From Blautia sp. Marseille-P3087 (GTDB lineage: Bacteria; Bacillota; Clostridia; Lachnospirales; Lachnospiraceae): DNA of 64,000 nt. This document shows positions 8,225 through 15,982 of this stretch, one piece after another (the stretch's first letter is position 1; each line of letters opens with the position of its first letter). The notes below the pieces were generated by a model. The model did no database searches. It had not been told where the DNA came from and saw nothing but the letters and a program-made list of their open reading frames with translations. Location: assembly GCF_900120195.1 (NCBI RefSeq), contig NZ_LT635539.1:2778441-2842440 (forward strand), given 5' to 3'. The position numbers and the translations under genes were made by a program.

Positions 8225-8812
8225 CTAGTCAAGAGTAGCCCAGATTTCCTCATTAGTTGTTGAAATGGCGATAGCTCCTGCAGACAGTGCACCCATGACA
8301 TCACTTTTATCCAGAACAAGTCCACTGACAATCAGCGGTTTGCCGTTGATTTCCTCAAGTGCATAGGTGATCATTTTGGTCAGCCCGGCTGGCATCATTT
8401 CAACAATATCAGGAGAGGTTTCTCTGACATGCTTTTTGATATTGTTGTAAGTCAGGCGATCCAGCATAAAAAATCGCTGAATAGTGATAAGCTCCAGTTC
8501 ATTCCCCCTTTTTATAAGCTGCGGTTTGGTGCTGATGATACCGCTTGCTTTTGTATATTTTTTGATGAAGTCAACGCTGATTTCCCTGCTGGCAAGACCA
8601 TTGATCAGGTCAAGATGAACGATTGCGGTTTTTCCTGCCGCAACAACTTCATCCACGATATCTGCGATGGTACAGATATTGCCGTAGAGTATGTAGACAA
8701 TTTCGCAGGGTGCTGTTTTGCATGCCTCCAGAAGAGAATCATTGTTGATCGCTGCAATGATCGGGCAGCGTTCCATGCTTTCATAAAATGATGTAAAATG
8801 TTTTGAACTCAT
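8225..8812 (-). CDS. glpP: GlpP-family antiterminator (glycerol-3-phosphate-responsive type)
   Basis: About 195 residues covering the G3P_antiterm domain: CPIIAAINN at the start, VYILYGNICTIADIVDEVVAAGKTAIVHLDLINGLASRE, VDFIKKYTKASGIISTKPQLIKRG, FMLDRLTYNN, PDIVEMMPAG and PLIVSGLVLDKSDVMGALSAGAIAISTTNEEIW. GlpP proteins are TIM-barrel-like RNA-binding regulators that read through leader terminators when bound to glycerol-3-phosphate. The start at 8812 has GAGGA before it and gives the usual N-terminus; an ATG at 8845 overlaps the previous gene. Terminator-bearing leaders flank this divergon, making them likely targets. The inducer could differ from glycerol-3-phosphate. Confidence 0.88.
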   Translation of the reverse strand: MSSKHFTSFYESMERCPIIAAINNDSLLEACKTAPCEIVYILYGNICTIADIVDEVVAAGKTAIVHLDLINGLASREISVDFIKKYTKASGIISTKPQLIKRGNELELITIQRFFMLDRLTYNNIKKHVRETSPDIVEMMPAGLTKMITYALEEINGKPLIVSGLVLDKSDVMGALSAGAIAISTTNEEIWATLD

Positions 8813-8835
8813 ATAATCCTCGCTTTCTTTTACAA

Positions 8836-10044
8836 TCAAATCCATGTATTTGCTATATTTTTGCTTTTTTGGTAGTCTTCAAAATTTTCAGGCAGGAAAT
8901 TTACCTGAATATCGGAATTCTTGATGTGTGCATAAATGGAGGCGCATAAATGTGCATCCTCCAGCGCCTGTATGATAGACAGGATGGTTTCCTGAAAACT
9001 GCGTCCTCTGGACAATGGCTTTACACCAAGTCGGATAATCCGATTATCTTCATGGTGTTTCCGCTCGATAAACTGAATAACACTTTCTGTTGCAGCATGC
9101 CGAAGGCTGTGCATTTTGCGGATTTCTGTATATCCGGTGAGTGCCCAGGCAACATCGGGATCACTTCCGTATTCCGAAGTAATATCTATCAGCTCCATCA
9201 GTGCTTCATCCTGTGATTCTTCATTTCCTGCAATTTCCACGTAAATGACTGCTTTTGCGTCGGATGGAAGAGCGGGAACATCCTTTAATACAGAAATTAG
9301 TTCTCTTGAGGTATTTATCATTTTTATTGCCGTATTTCCTATATATTCCATGGAAATTATCAGGACATTTTTATTATCGGGAACATAATTCTGCAGCTTG
9401 TCGGCACATGCCAGCGCATTGCTCTCTGTATCAAAAAAGAAAGCGGCTCCGCATATGTTTGCCGGGCGTTTCAGAAGCTTCAGAGATGCTTTTACAATAC
9501 AGGTACCGGCAGGAAGCTGGAAGGGTTCGGGAATATCTGACAGAACTTCTGTGTGGCCGTTGCTGTGCAAAAGCGTAAGCTCGCGAAGATACAGGTTTGT
9601 AGTGCCATAGTAGCAAGACGTCATGCCATAGGCGCCGGTTGCGATTACACCACCTACAGTTGCACTGGATTCAGTGGGGGAAGGCGGCCATATATAATCA
9701 TCAGTTTTCAGACTGCGCCGGATTTCCTGTGCAAGCTGGTCTAAAGTCACACCGGCCTCCACGATGGCATACCCTTCTGTGTCAGAAAGTTTTTGGATTT
9801 CCCGAATATGGTTCATTCTGGAAAAATTGATAATGCTGCCACCCTGCGGAACACTTCCGCCTTCTACTCCGGTGTTTGCACCCTGAAAGGTTATAGGAGC
9901 CGGAAGCGGGGAAGCGATGATCTGAAGCAGTTCTTCCGGAGAAGAGGGAAATGAAATAGTATCTGCAAAGCCTTCCTGTTTGGATTCGTCAGAAAGAAAA
10001 CTGATATATTTTTCATCCACAGGATGAATCAGTTTTTCATTCAT
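8836..10044 (-). CDS. FAD-linked oxidase (GlcD/PCMH type), short form
   Basis: A 402-residue protein with the PCMH FAD-binding core: ISFPSSPEELLQII, PITFQGANTGVEGGSVPQGG, VEAGVTLDQLAQEI, WPPSPTESSATVGGVIATGAYG and YLRELTLLHSNG. The C-terminal oxidase cap is recognisable but brief (SLRHAATESVIQFIERKH). It lies in the leftward operon, overlaps the EtfA-like gene by 8 nt, and is the second FAD oxidase there. By analogy with GlcD-type dehydrogenases that pair with ETF, it may oxidise a 2-hydroxy acid or polyol-derived substrate and pass electrons to ETF. The substrate is unknown. Confidence 0.75.
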   Translation of the reverse strand: MNEKLIHPVDEKYISFLSDESKQEGFADTISFPSSPEELLQIIASPLPAPITFQGANTGVEGGSVPQGGSIINFSRMNHIREIQKLSDTEGYAIVEAGVTLDQLAQEIRRSLKTDDYIWPPSPTESSATVGGVIATGAYGMTSCYYGTTNLYLRELTLLHSNGHTEVLSDIPEPFQLPAGTCIVKASLKLLKRPANICGAAFFFDTESNALACADKLQNYVPDNKNVLIISMEYIGNTAIKMINTSRELISVLKDVPALPSDAKAVIYVEIAGNEESQDEALMELIDITSEYGSDPDVAWALTGYTEIRKMHSLRHAATESVIQFIERKHHEDNRIIRLGVKPLSRGRSFQETILSIIQALEDAHLCASIYAHIKNSDIQVNFLPENFEDYQKSKNIANTWI

Positions 10045-11002
10045 TGTGCTGATATTCCTCCTTAACTAATTTTGAAAATTTGGTAAATATTTCTGTACAG
10101 TCCCCACAAATAGCAAGGTCAGATTTTTGGGTGATCGGGGCGTCTTTATCAGTATTTATACTGATAATATGTTTGCACTTTTCTACGCCTGTATAAAAAG
10201 CAGGAGCACCGCTGACTCCGAGAAGAATGGCAAGATTATTTTTTAATATAGTACCGCTGACACCAATAAGACGATCTACAGGGAGCCATGCGTTCATGAC
10301 ACATGGTCTTGAACCTGCCACAGGAAGATTTATTTCACCGGCACAGTTCTCTACAGCTAAAACATTTTCTTTGTTGGAAAGTCCAAGTCCACATACGAGG
10401 ATGCAGGGGGAATCTGTAAAAGATTCTTCTTTGACAACAGGAGTGAACTGCAGCTCATAGCCTGTAGATAAGGCAGTACGGTCATAGGATACTTCCACGG
10501 ATTCGGAGTGGCTGGGAGAAGCAGCCTCGTCATAGCTCTTATTGATAGAGACAAGACATGGTTCACTAGTTAGTTCGAAAGAACCGAGTATATGTCCTGA
10601 GCAGATTTTTTTCTTTGCGAGAAAAAGGTTGCTTTTCCTGCAAAGTGAGGTGATGTCGGTAATACAAAGTCCTTTAAGACGTACACTTAAGCGAGCGCAA
10701 AGCTCGTTGCCCCAGATGTCTCCGATGAACAGGTATAAAGAGCTGCCATTATCCTGAGTAGTAAGATAATCAAGACAGATCTCCGGTACATACTGGTTGG
10801 AATAAACGTATCTGACATGGGAAACAGGCATAAGCTCTGTAATTGAATCCAGAGCCTGTATATTCTCAGCAGAATATTTATGAAAAACAATGGCGTATCC
10901 ATCGTCCCTTTTTAAGTTGTTTTCTGAAAGAAAATGCCCAAGCTTTAGAAGCTGTTCTCTGACATTGTCGTAAAAGTTATTTATGATCAGTGTATATTTC
11001 AT
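10037..11002 (-). CDS. Divergent electron-transfer flavoprotein alpha subunit
   Basis: About 321 residues. The C-terminal FAD-binding half is recognisable: ILVCGLGLSNKENV, NAWLPVDRLIGVSG, ILLGVSGAPAFYTGVEKCKHIISINTDKDAPI, close to the GxSGAxQHxxG...INTDP motif of EtfA but with APAFYTG in place of the usual QH segment. The N-terminal half is weakly conserved. The start at 11002 lies 4 nt after the EtfB-like stop, suggesting coupled translation. A longer frame opens at 11107, but this would overlap EtfB by about 100 nt. It probably binds FAD and serves the two adjacent oxidases. Confidence 0.72.
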   Translation of the reverse strand: MKYTLIINNFYDNVREQLLKLGHFLSENNLKRDDGYAIVFHKYSAENIQALDSITELMPVSHVRYVYSNQYVPEICLDYLTTQDNGSSLYLFIGDIWGNELCARLSVRLKGLCITDITSLCRKSNLFLAKKKICSGHILGSFELTSEPCLVSINKSYDEAASPSHSESVEVSYDRTALSTGYELQFTPVVKEESFTDSPCILVCGLGLSNKENVLAVENCAGEINLPVAGSRPCVMNAWLPVDRLIGVSGTILKNNLAILLGVSGAPAFYTGVEKCKHIISINTDKDAPITQKSDLAICGDCTEIFTKFSKLVKEEYQHNE

Positions 11003-11006
11003 AGAT

Positions 11007-11837
11007 CTATATCCATTTTTTGTAGTAATCAAACAGGACTCCGGCAGCTTTTGAAGCATCTGTCTCTTCAAAAATTTCAGAATCTCTCTGCTGTAATACA
11101 GGTTCAATATTTGTGAGACGGACAGTACCGGTTGTGGCTGGATTTAACTCTTCTGGAAAAGAAGAAGCTAATTCAGCTTCATGGTAAAGCGTGATCTTTT
11201 GGCCTCTGCTCTGCATTCTCTGACGGAGGGTAGGAACCCGGAGAAAGGTATTGGCAATATTACCGATTATCAAAAGGGAGGGACCGTGAACCGTCTCAGT
11301 ACATATTTCAGCATCACGCTGTGATATGACTGAAAGACTTCCGTCGCCTGCAGGTGAAATACCTGTTACATTTGAGATACAGCGTATTCCGAGATATTCT
11401 GCCAGTAAAAAGGGGACTTTTCCCTGTGCGCCATCACCGCTCTGCAGACCACACAGAATAAAATCAAAAGCGGTCTGTTTTTTTATATAAGAATACAAAA
11501 GGCCGGCAGTTCTTTCAGAAGAAAGATTTTCTGTCGGAGAAGCATCATCAAGCTGAATAAGGTCTGTACCGGTAAAGCCAAGGGCAGCCATACGTTCCAG
11601 AAATGATTTGGCCTTCTGGTCAGATACTGTAACAGCGGTACATTCACAGCTGATATCAGACGAAATGGAGGCTTCCCGAACACGGCAGGAGAGCTCCAGT
11701 GCACTTTCGTCGTAACAGTTTAAAATTTGTTTCAGATAGCAGGTGTCTATATAACCAGACGAGCTGCCAGAGATCCAGTCATCCTCCGACAGCAGGTCCA
11801 GATCTGCTATTGTATGAAAGCAGTTTAATATTCGCAT
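11007..11837 (-). CDS. Divergent electron-transfer flavoprotein beta subunit
   Basis: A 276-residue EtfB-like protein. ILNCYDESALELSCRV stands where EtfB has NpfDxxALExA, and FDFILCGLQSGDGAQGKVPFLLAEYLGI matches the conserved CG.QS.DG..G.V...LAE.LG nucleotide-binding stretch. The N-terminus lacks the typical VCVKQVPD motif, which sets it apart from the canonical EtfB at 17509. GAGG precedes the ATG. Between the two FAD oxidases it most likely forms a dedicated ETF with the next gene. Confidence 0.7.
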   Translation of the reverse strand: MRILNCFHTIADLDLLSEDDWISGSSSGYIDTCYLKQILNCYDESALELSCRVREASISSDISCECTAVTVSDQKAKSFLERMAALGFTGTDLIQLDDASPTENLSSERTAGLLYSYIKKQTAFDFILCGLQSGDGAQGKVPFLLAEYLGIRCISNVTGISPAGDGSLSVISQRDAEICTETVHGPSLLIIGNIANTFLRVPTLRQRMQSRGQKITLYHEAELASSFPEELNPATTGTVRLTNIEPVLQQRDSEIFEETDASKAAGVLFDYYKKWI

Positions 11838-11849
11838 AATCCTCTTAAA

Positions 11850-13319
11850 TTAGAAAATCCATGGGTTTTTATCATTTCTGTTGACAGGAATCAGTGTTCC
11901 GATATTCATGATACCGTTTGGATCAAATGCTTTTTTCAGTGTTTCCAGCATGTAAATGGATGAGCCGTATTCTTCATATACGTAGTGTGCTCTTGCCTTT
12001 CCAAGTCCATGGTGATGAGCAATAGAACCACCGAAACGAACGGTTTCCTCACAGATGATACGGTTGATCAGGTTGTGATATTTATTCATTTCTTCCTCTG
12101 GTTTGCAGTCAACTACATTGTAATAGTAAGTGAAATATACATTTGTTCCGTTGATGTAGCTGTGTGAGGAATGACCTCCGATCATTGTGAGATCCGGAAC
12201 CTCTTTTGGTAAACGATCCATAACAGCTTCATAAATATCATTGATGACATCCCAGCATCCGGAAATTTCTGTAGTGATTCCAATGTTGTCTGTGGCAAGG
12301 ATTTCTTCACGTTCTTTGGCAATTTCTTCCGGCCCCCAGTTCAGATGAGCAAACCATTTTTCGATAAGAACAGGATCAACAGGAGTGATGCCAGGGAGCT
12401 CTTTTACAAGGGCGTCGATACCGTCTGCAGTTGCACGGGTAATCGCAGCAGGACCCTCAGCCATGAAGAGAAGAACATTTTTGCCATCAGCCCAGTTAAA
12501 ATGGGAAGCAGAGTCAGCAACGTCATAAAGTCGTGCAACGGAAGGCTTGTATCCTTCAACCATAACACGGCGAAGTCCTTCGAAACCTGTCTTCATTTCA
12601 TCTACTTTATAGCCAAGATAGATGTTGTTTTCCGGCTGATATTTGAAAATTTTTACGGTTACCTCTGTAATGAAGCAAAGAGCACCTTCATTTCCAAGAA
12701 CGATGTGGCGGATATCCGGTCCTACAGATCTTCTCGGAACATTTTTGATACGGCATACTTTGCCACCAGGGAATACAACCTCACAGCCTACCAGCATATC
12801 TTCAATTCCACCATATAATGTAGAAAACTGACCGATACTTCTTGTAGCAACAAGACCGCCCATCTGAGCAAGTGGCTTGGACTGCGGTGAGTGTCCTGTA
12901 GTGTAACCCATTGCACGAAGATCATCATCCAGCTTCTGAAGCGGAACACCACACTGACAGGTAACCTGCATATTGGTAGTATCTACTTTAAGAACCTTGT
13001 TCATGGTAGAACCATCTATTACGATGGAATTTTCTGCTAAAGTTTCAAGACCGCCTTCAATAGCAGACTGACCGGTACGCGGAACAACGTTGATTCTGTT
13101 GTCATCAGCAAATTTAAGAACCTTTGCGACCTCATCTGTATTGTGGACATAGATAACAGCAGCCGGGGTAGGAAGTGTATAAACCTTATGACACTGTTCG
13201 AATTTACGGTAGCGATCAAGGCTGCTTTCTTTTAAGACAGTTTCATTGGTAACAACCTGATCTGCTCCTAAGATGTTAATAAGTTCCTCAACGATTTTTT
13301 CTCTGGACAGTGTAGACAT
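11850..13319 (-). CDS. FAD-binding oxidoreductase of the GlcD / D-lactate dehydrogenase family
   Basis: About 489 residues with a full PCMH FAD domain (LPTPAAVIYVHNTDEVAKVLKFAD, VVPRTGQSAIEGGLETLAEN, QCGVPLQKLDDDLRAMGYTTGHSPQS, MGGLVATRSIGQFSTLYGG) and a complete FAD-oxidase C-terminal domain (GGHSSHSYINGTNVYFTYYY and IAHHHGLGKARAHY, with the His-rich motif next to the flavin). The family oxidises 2-hydroxy acids, alkyl-glycerol substrates or aryl alcohols. It is the first gene of the leftward operon. The start at 13319 follows AAAGGAG; an ATG at 13337 lacks a site. Its pairing with an ETF recalls ETF-linked lactate dehydrogenases of acetogens, but the substrate is unproven. Confidence 0.85.
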   Translation of the reverse strand: MSTLSREKIVEELINILGADQVVTNETVLKESSLDRYRKFEQCHKVYTLPTPAAVIYVHNTDEVAKVLKFADDNRINVVPRTGQSAIEGGLETLAENSIVIDGSTMNKVLKVDTTNMQVTCQCGVPLQKLDDDLRAMGYTTGHSPQSKPLAQMGGLVATRSIGQFSTLYGGIEDMLVGCEVVFPGGKVCRIKNVPRRSVGPDIRHIVLGNEGALCFITEVTVKIFKYQPENNIYLGYKVDEMKTGFEGLRRVMVEGYKPSVARLYDVADSASHFNWADGKNVLLFMAEGPAAITRATADGIDALVKELPGITPVDPVLIEKWFAHLNWGPEEIAKEREEILATDNIGITTEISGCWDVINDIYEAVMDRLPKEVPDLTMIGGHSSHSYINGTNVYFTYYYNVVDCKPEEEMNKYHNLINRIICEETVRFGGSIAHHHGLGKARAHYVYEEYGSSIYMLETLKKAFDPNGIMNIGTLIPVNRNDKNPWIF

Positions 13320-13410
13320 TGTTTTTTCTCCTTTCATATATAAAAACTATCCGTATGTGATGAGCTGGATTATGTGTTCTTTTTTTTATGGAGGGAGAGT
13401 TTCAGAAAAC

Positions 13411-13494
13411 AAAAAAACCCGTTCCAACACAGAAGAACAGAATCCACTCATGTTGAACGAGTTACATTTCTCTAACGTCTCTTACGTAACTTTA
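13411..13494 (-). promoter_or_regulatory. Leader attenuator of the leftward oxidase/ETF operon
   Basis: Read on the minus strand from about 13493: AGTTAC (13491-13486) can pair with GTAACT (13465-13460) around a loop holding two AGAGA blocks. Immediately after is a terminator, CTCGTTCAACA...TGTTGGAACGGG followed by T7 (13461-13411). The CTCG end of the upstream stem abuts the terminator stem, so the folds would compete. The motif resembles the leaders at 13684 and 4233. Confidence 0.7.
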
Positions 13495-13499
13495 TATAG

Positions 13500-13529
13500 A
13501 TGATAGCGCAGAAATGTCGAAAATGTCAA
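13500..13529 (-). promoter_or_regulatory. Promoter of the leftward oxidase/ETF/glpP/BCCT operon
   Basis: On the minus strand TTGACA (13529-13524) and TATCAT (13505-13500) are spaced 18 nt. It points into the leader attenuator, with the first gene about 175 nt downstream. Confidence 0.7.
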
Positions 13530-13639
13530 TATGATGATTGGAAAAATAAGAAAATTGTAAAAAATGCATAAAAATACTGCAAAATTGTGTGTAAAAACAA
13601 CGAAAAATGGTTGAAATACAAAAAAATAGTTGTGTGATA

Positions 13640-13668
13640 TTGACAATGCAAAAAATGGGTGCTATATT
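13640..13668 (+). promoter_or_regulatory. Promoter of the rightward MFS-SDR-kinase-etfBA operon
   Basis: TTGACA (13640-13645) and TATATT (13663-13668) are spaced exactly 17 nt. The start would be near 13675, giving a leader of about 145 nt. About 110 nt separate the two divergent -35 boxes; that gap is very A-rich and no obvious operator was seen in it. Confidence 0.8.
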
Positions 13669-13683
13669 CTAAGCATCAAAAGC

Positions 13684-13771
13684 AATTACCGGAGAGATGA
13701 AGAAGAGAGAGGTAATTCTAAGCACATGATATGTGATAGCAGTGTGTTTAGAATTAACTCTCTCTCTTTTT
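13684..13771 (+). promoter_or_regulatory. Leader attenuator of the rightward operon
   Basis: AATTACC (13684-13690) can pair with GGTAATT (13711-13717) around two AGAGA-containing blocks. The same GGTAATT belongs to a strong terminator in which GAGAGAGGTAATTCTAA (13705-13721) pairs with TTTAGAATTAACTCTCTC (13747-13764), followed by T5 (13767-13771). The two structures are mutually exclusive, as in protein-controlled antitermination. GlpP from the facing operon is the obvious candidate regulator. Confidence 0.78.
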
Positions 13772-13821
13772 GTCTGATCTGGTAAATGCAAAACTTACTA
13801 CTTTTTTAGAAGGAGGAAAAT

Positions 13822-15084
13822 ATGGACAAAGCAGCAATCAAAAAATGGGGTACGCTTTTATTGTTGGCAGCAGGAGCAGGCATCATCTTCCAGCTTCCGT
13901 ATATAAGAGAAACATTTTATCCCCAGATTCAGTCAGCTATGGGACTGACAAACGCACAGATGGGTCTTCTCTCATCAGGATATGCAACCATGGCTACACT
14001 TTCTTATTTTATAGGCGGAGCAATTGCTGACAGATTTTCACCGAGATTAATGCTGACGGTATCCTTTATCGGTACAGGGCTTCTCGGACTGTGGTTTTCT
14101 ACATTCCCAAGTTTTACTACAGCAAGAATTATTTTCGTATTAATGGGTGTTACAAGTATCATTACATACTGGTCAGCATGTATCAAAGCAACACGTGCCC
14201 TTGGAACACCGGAGGAGCAGGGACGTCTCTTTGGGCTTCAGGAAGGTCTTCGTGGTATCATCAATGCGATCGTAGTATTCGCAATGACGGGAGCTTATGC
14301 TTATTTTGCCGCAACATCTGAAGTATTTGGTGCTTCTATGGCAATTAAGGTATGTGCGATCGTAGATATCATTATTGGTATTCTGAACTTTATCTTTATC
14401 CGTGATTCTGAAGAAGATAAGAAAGAAAAACCGGAAAGTGTTGTTGAACTGACAAAGGGTCTTTTCAAATGTCTTACTATTCCGAGAGTATGGATCCTTG
14501 TTGGTATCATCTTTACAGCATATAGTGTTTACGGTCTGATCGGTTATGTAAATACTTATGCAGTTAATTACTATGGACTTTCTGCAACAATGGGTTCTAC
14601 ACTTGGTGGAATCAGATATCTCCTTCAGGGTGTTGGCGGTATCGTCGGCGGTATTCTTGCAGATAAGCTTCATTCACGTATCAAGGTTGTAGGCGGCGGA
14701 GCCGTATTACTTGCAATTTCATTTGCACTGTATATCGTACTTCCGGTAAATGGAAGTCTTGTAATGGCAATTATTGTTAACTTTATCATGGGTCTGATCT
14801 TTATCTACGCAGTAAGAAGTCAGTATTTCGCAATTCATGATGACGCAGGCATTCCGATGGCACTGAGCGGACGTGTTTCCGGTATTGCTTCTGCACTTGG
14901 ATATGCTCCTGACTTATTTATGTACACCTTAGTTGGTTCCTGGATGGATAAATATGGAGCAGCAGGTTTTAAAATGACATGGGCTTACGCAGCAGTTGCA
15001 GCACTTCTCTGTGTAGTACTCAGTGTAGTACTGAGCAAGGTGATCAAAGAAGGCAAAGCCATTGATGCTGATAAAGCACTTTAA
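13822..15084 (+). CDS. Major facilitator superfamily transporter
   Basis: A 420-residue protein with twelve predicted helices and the MFS loop 2-3 signature in the form GGAIADRFSPRLML. The second half repeats it as GGILADKLHSRIKV. A short soluble linker (SEEDKKEKPES) separates the halves. AGGAGG precedes the ATG. It is the first gene behind the attenuated rightward leader, followed by an SDR dehydrogenase and an FGGY kinase, so uptake of a polyol, sugar or hydroxy acid used by those enzymes is a reasonable inference. The substrate cannot be read from sequence. Confidence 0.85.
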   Translation: MDKAAIKKWGTLLLLAAGAGIIFQLPYIRETFYPQIQSAMGLTNAQMGLLSSGYATMATLSYFIGGAIADRFSPRLMLTVSFIGTGLLGLWFSTFPSFTTARIIFVLMGVTSIITYWSACIKATRALGTPEEQGRLFGLQEGLRGIINAIVVFAMTGAYAYFAATSEVFGASMAIKVCAIVDIIIGILNFIFIRDSEEDKKEKPESVVELTKGLFKCLTIPRVWILVGIIFTAYSVYGLIGYVNTYAVNYYGLSATMGSTLGGIRYLLQGVGGIVGGILADKLHSRIKVVGGGAVLLAISFALYIVLPVNGSLVMAIIVNFIMGLIFIYAVRSQYFAIHDDAGIPMALSGRVSGIASALGYAPDLFMYTLVGSWMDKYGAAGFKMTWAYAAVAALLCVVLSVVLSKVIKEGKAIDADKAL

Positions 15085-15148
15085 TTAGACAATTAAATAG
15101 GGAACATATTAATATATTATCAGAACTGAAAGAAAAGAGGAATTTGAC

Positions 15149-15937
15149 ATGAAAAATATTAATGATTTTAATATGGACTTTTTTTCACTGAAAGGTAAAA
15201 ATGCAATCGTTACAGGTGGCGTCAGTGGACTCGGACAGGCTTTTGCTCTGGCACTTGCAAAAGCAGGCGCAAATATTTTTGTATTTGCAGCAGTAGATGA
15301 TGACGGAACAACGCAGAAGCTTATCGAGGCATGTGGTGTTAAATATGCATTTATGCTCGGCGATATTACAGAGGATGGTATCTGTGATAAGGTTGCTGAT
15401 AAATGTGTAGAAACCTTTGGAAGCATAGATATTCTTGTTAACTGTGCAGGTATCTGCAAAATTGCAGATGTTCTTGATTTCGGAAGAGCAGAGTGGGATC
15501 CGATGATCGCAATCAACCTGACAGGTGCTTTTGATCTGAGCCACGCAGTTGCAAAATATATGATTCCACAGAGAAGCGGACGAATCATTAATATCTGCTC
15601 ACTGTTCTCTTTCCTTGGCGGACTCGGCTCACCGGCATACGCTGCTATGAAGGCCGGCCTTTCCGGACTGACAAAAGCATATGCAGATGAACTTGGCAAA
15701 TATGGCATTACAGTAAATGGTATTGCGCCGGGATATTTCCAGACAGCTATGACAGCAGGAACAGGAAGTGGAAACGAAGACGATCCGAAATACATCAAGA
15801 TTAAAGAACATATTCCGGCAGACCGTTGGGGCGAGCGTCAGGATCTGATGGGAGCTATGGTATTCCTTGCAAGTAAAGCAGCAGATTATGTAAACGGAAC
15901 ATTACTTGTTGTTGATGGTGGATATCTGGTAAGATAA
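15149..15937 (+). CDS. Short-chain dehydrogenase/reductase
   Basis: A 262-residue classical SDR. The Rossmann motif is TGGVSGLGQAFALALA, NCAG is the strand-4 motif, the catalytic Ser lies in INICSLFSFLGG, and YAAMK is the Tyr-x3-Lys pair, followed by ITVNGIAPGYFQT and a C-terminal NGTLLVVDGGYLV. It looks closest to the KduD/gluconate-5-dehydrogenase branch, which interconverts hydroxyl and keto groups of sugars, sugar acids or polyols with NAD(P). GAGGAA precedes the ATG. It sits between a transporter and a sugar kinase, so it probably makes the keto substrate that the kinase phosphorylates. Confidence 0.88.
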   Translation: MKNINDFNMDFFSLKGKNAIVTGGVSGLGQAFALALAKAGANIFVFAAVDDDGTTQKLIEACGVKYAFMLGDITEDGICDKVADKCVETFGSIDILVNCAGICKIADVLDFGRAEWDPMIAINLTGAFDLSHAVAKYMIPQRSGRIINICSLFSFLGGLGSPAYAAMKAGLSGLTKAYADELGKYGITVNGIAPGYFQTAMTAGTGSGNEDDPKYIKIKEHIPADRWGERQDLMGAMVFLASKAADYVNGTLLVVDGGYLVR

Positions 15938-15982
15938 AGCTTTCAGATGTGGCAATATTACGATGGATAAGTAGGTAGAGAT

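Noticed and set aside
13338..13821. T-box or metabolite riboswitch in the divergent control region
   Set aside because: No T-box AGGGTGG-type bulge or known aptamer core was found. Simple paired stems plus terminators beside a GlpP gene fit protein-controlled antitermination better.
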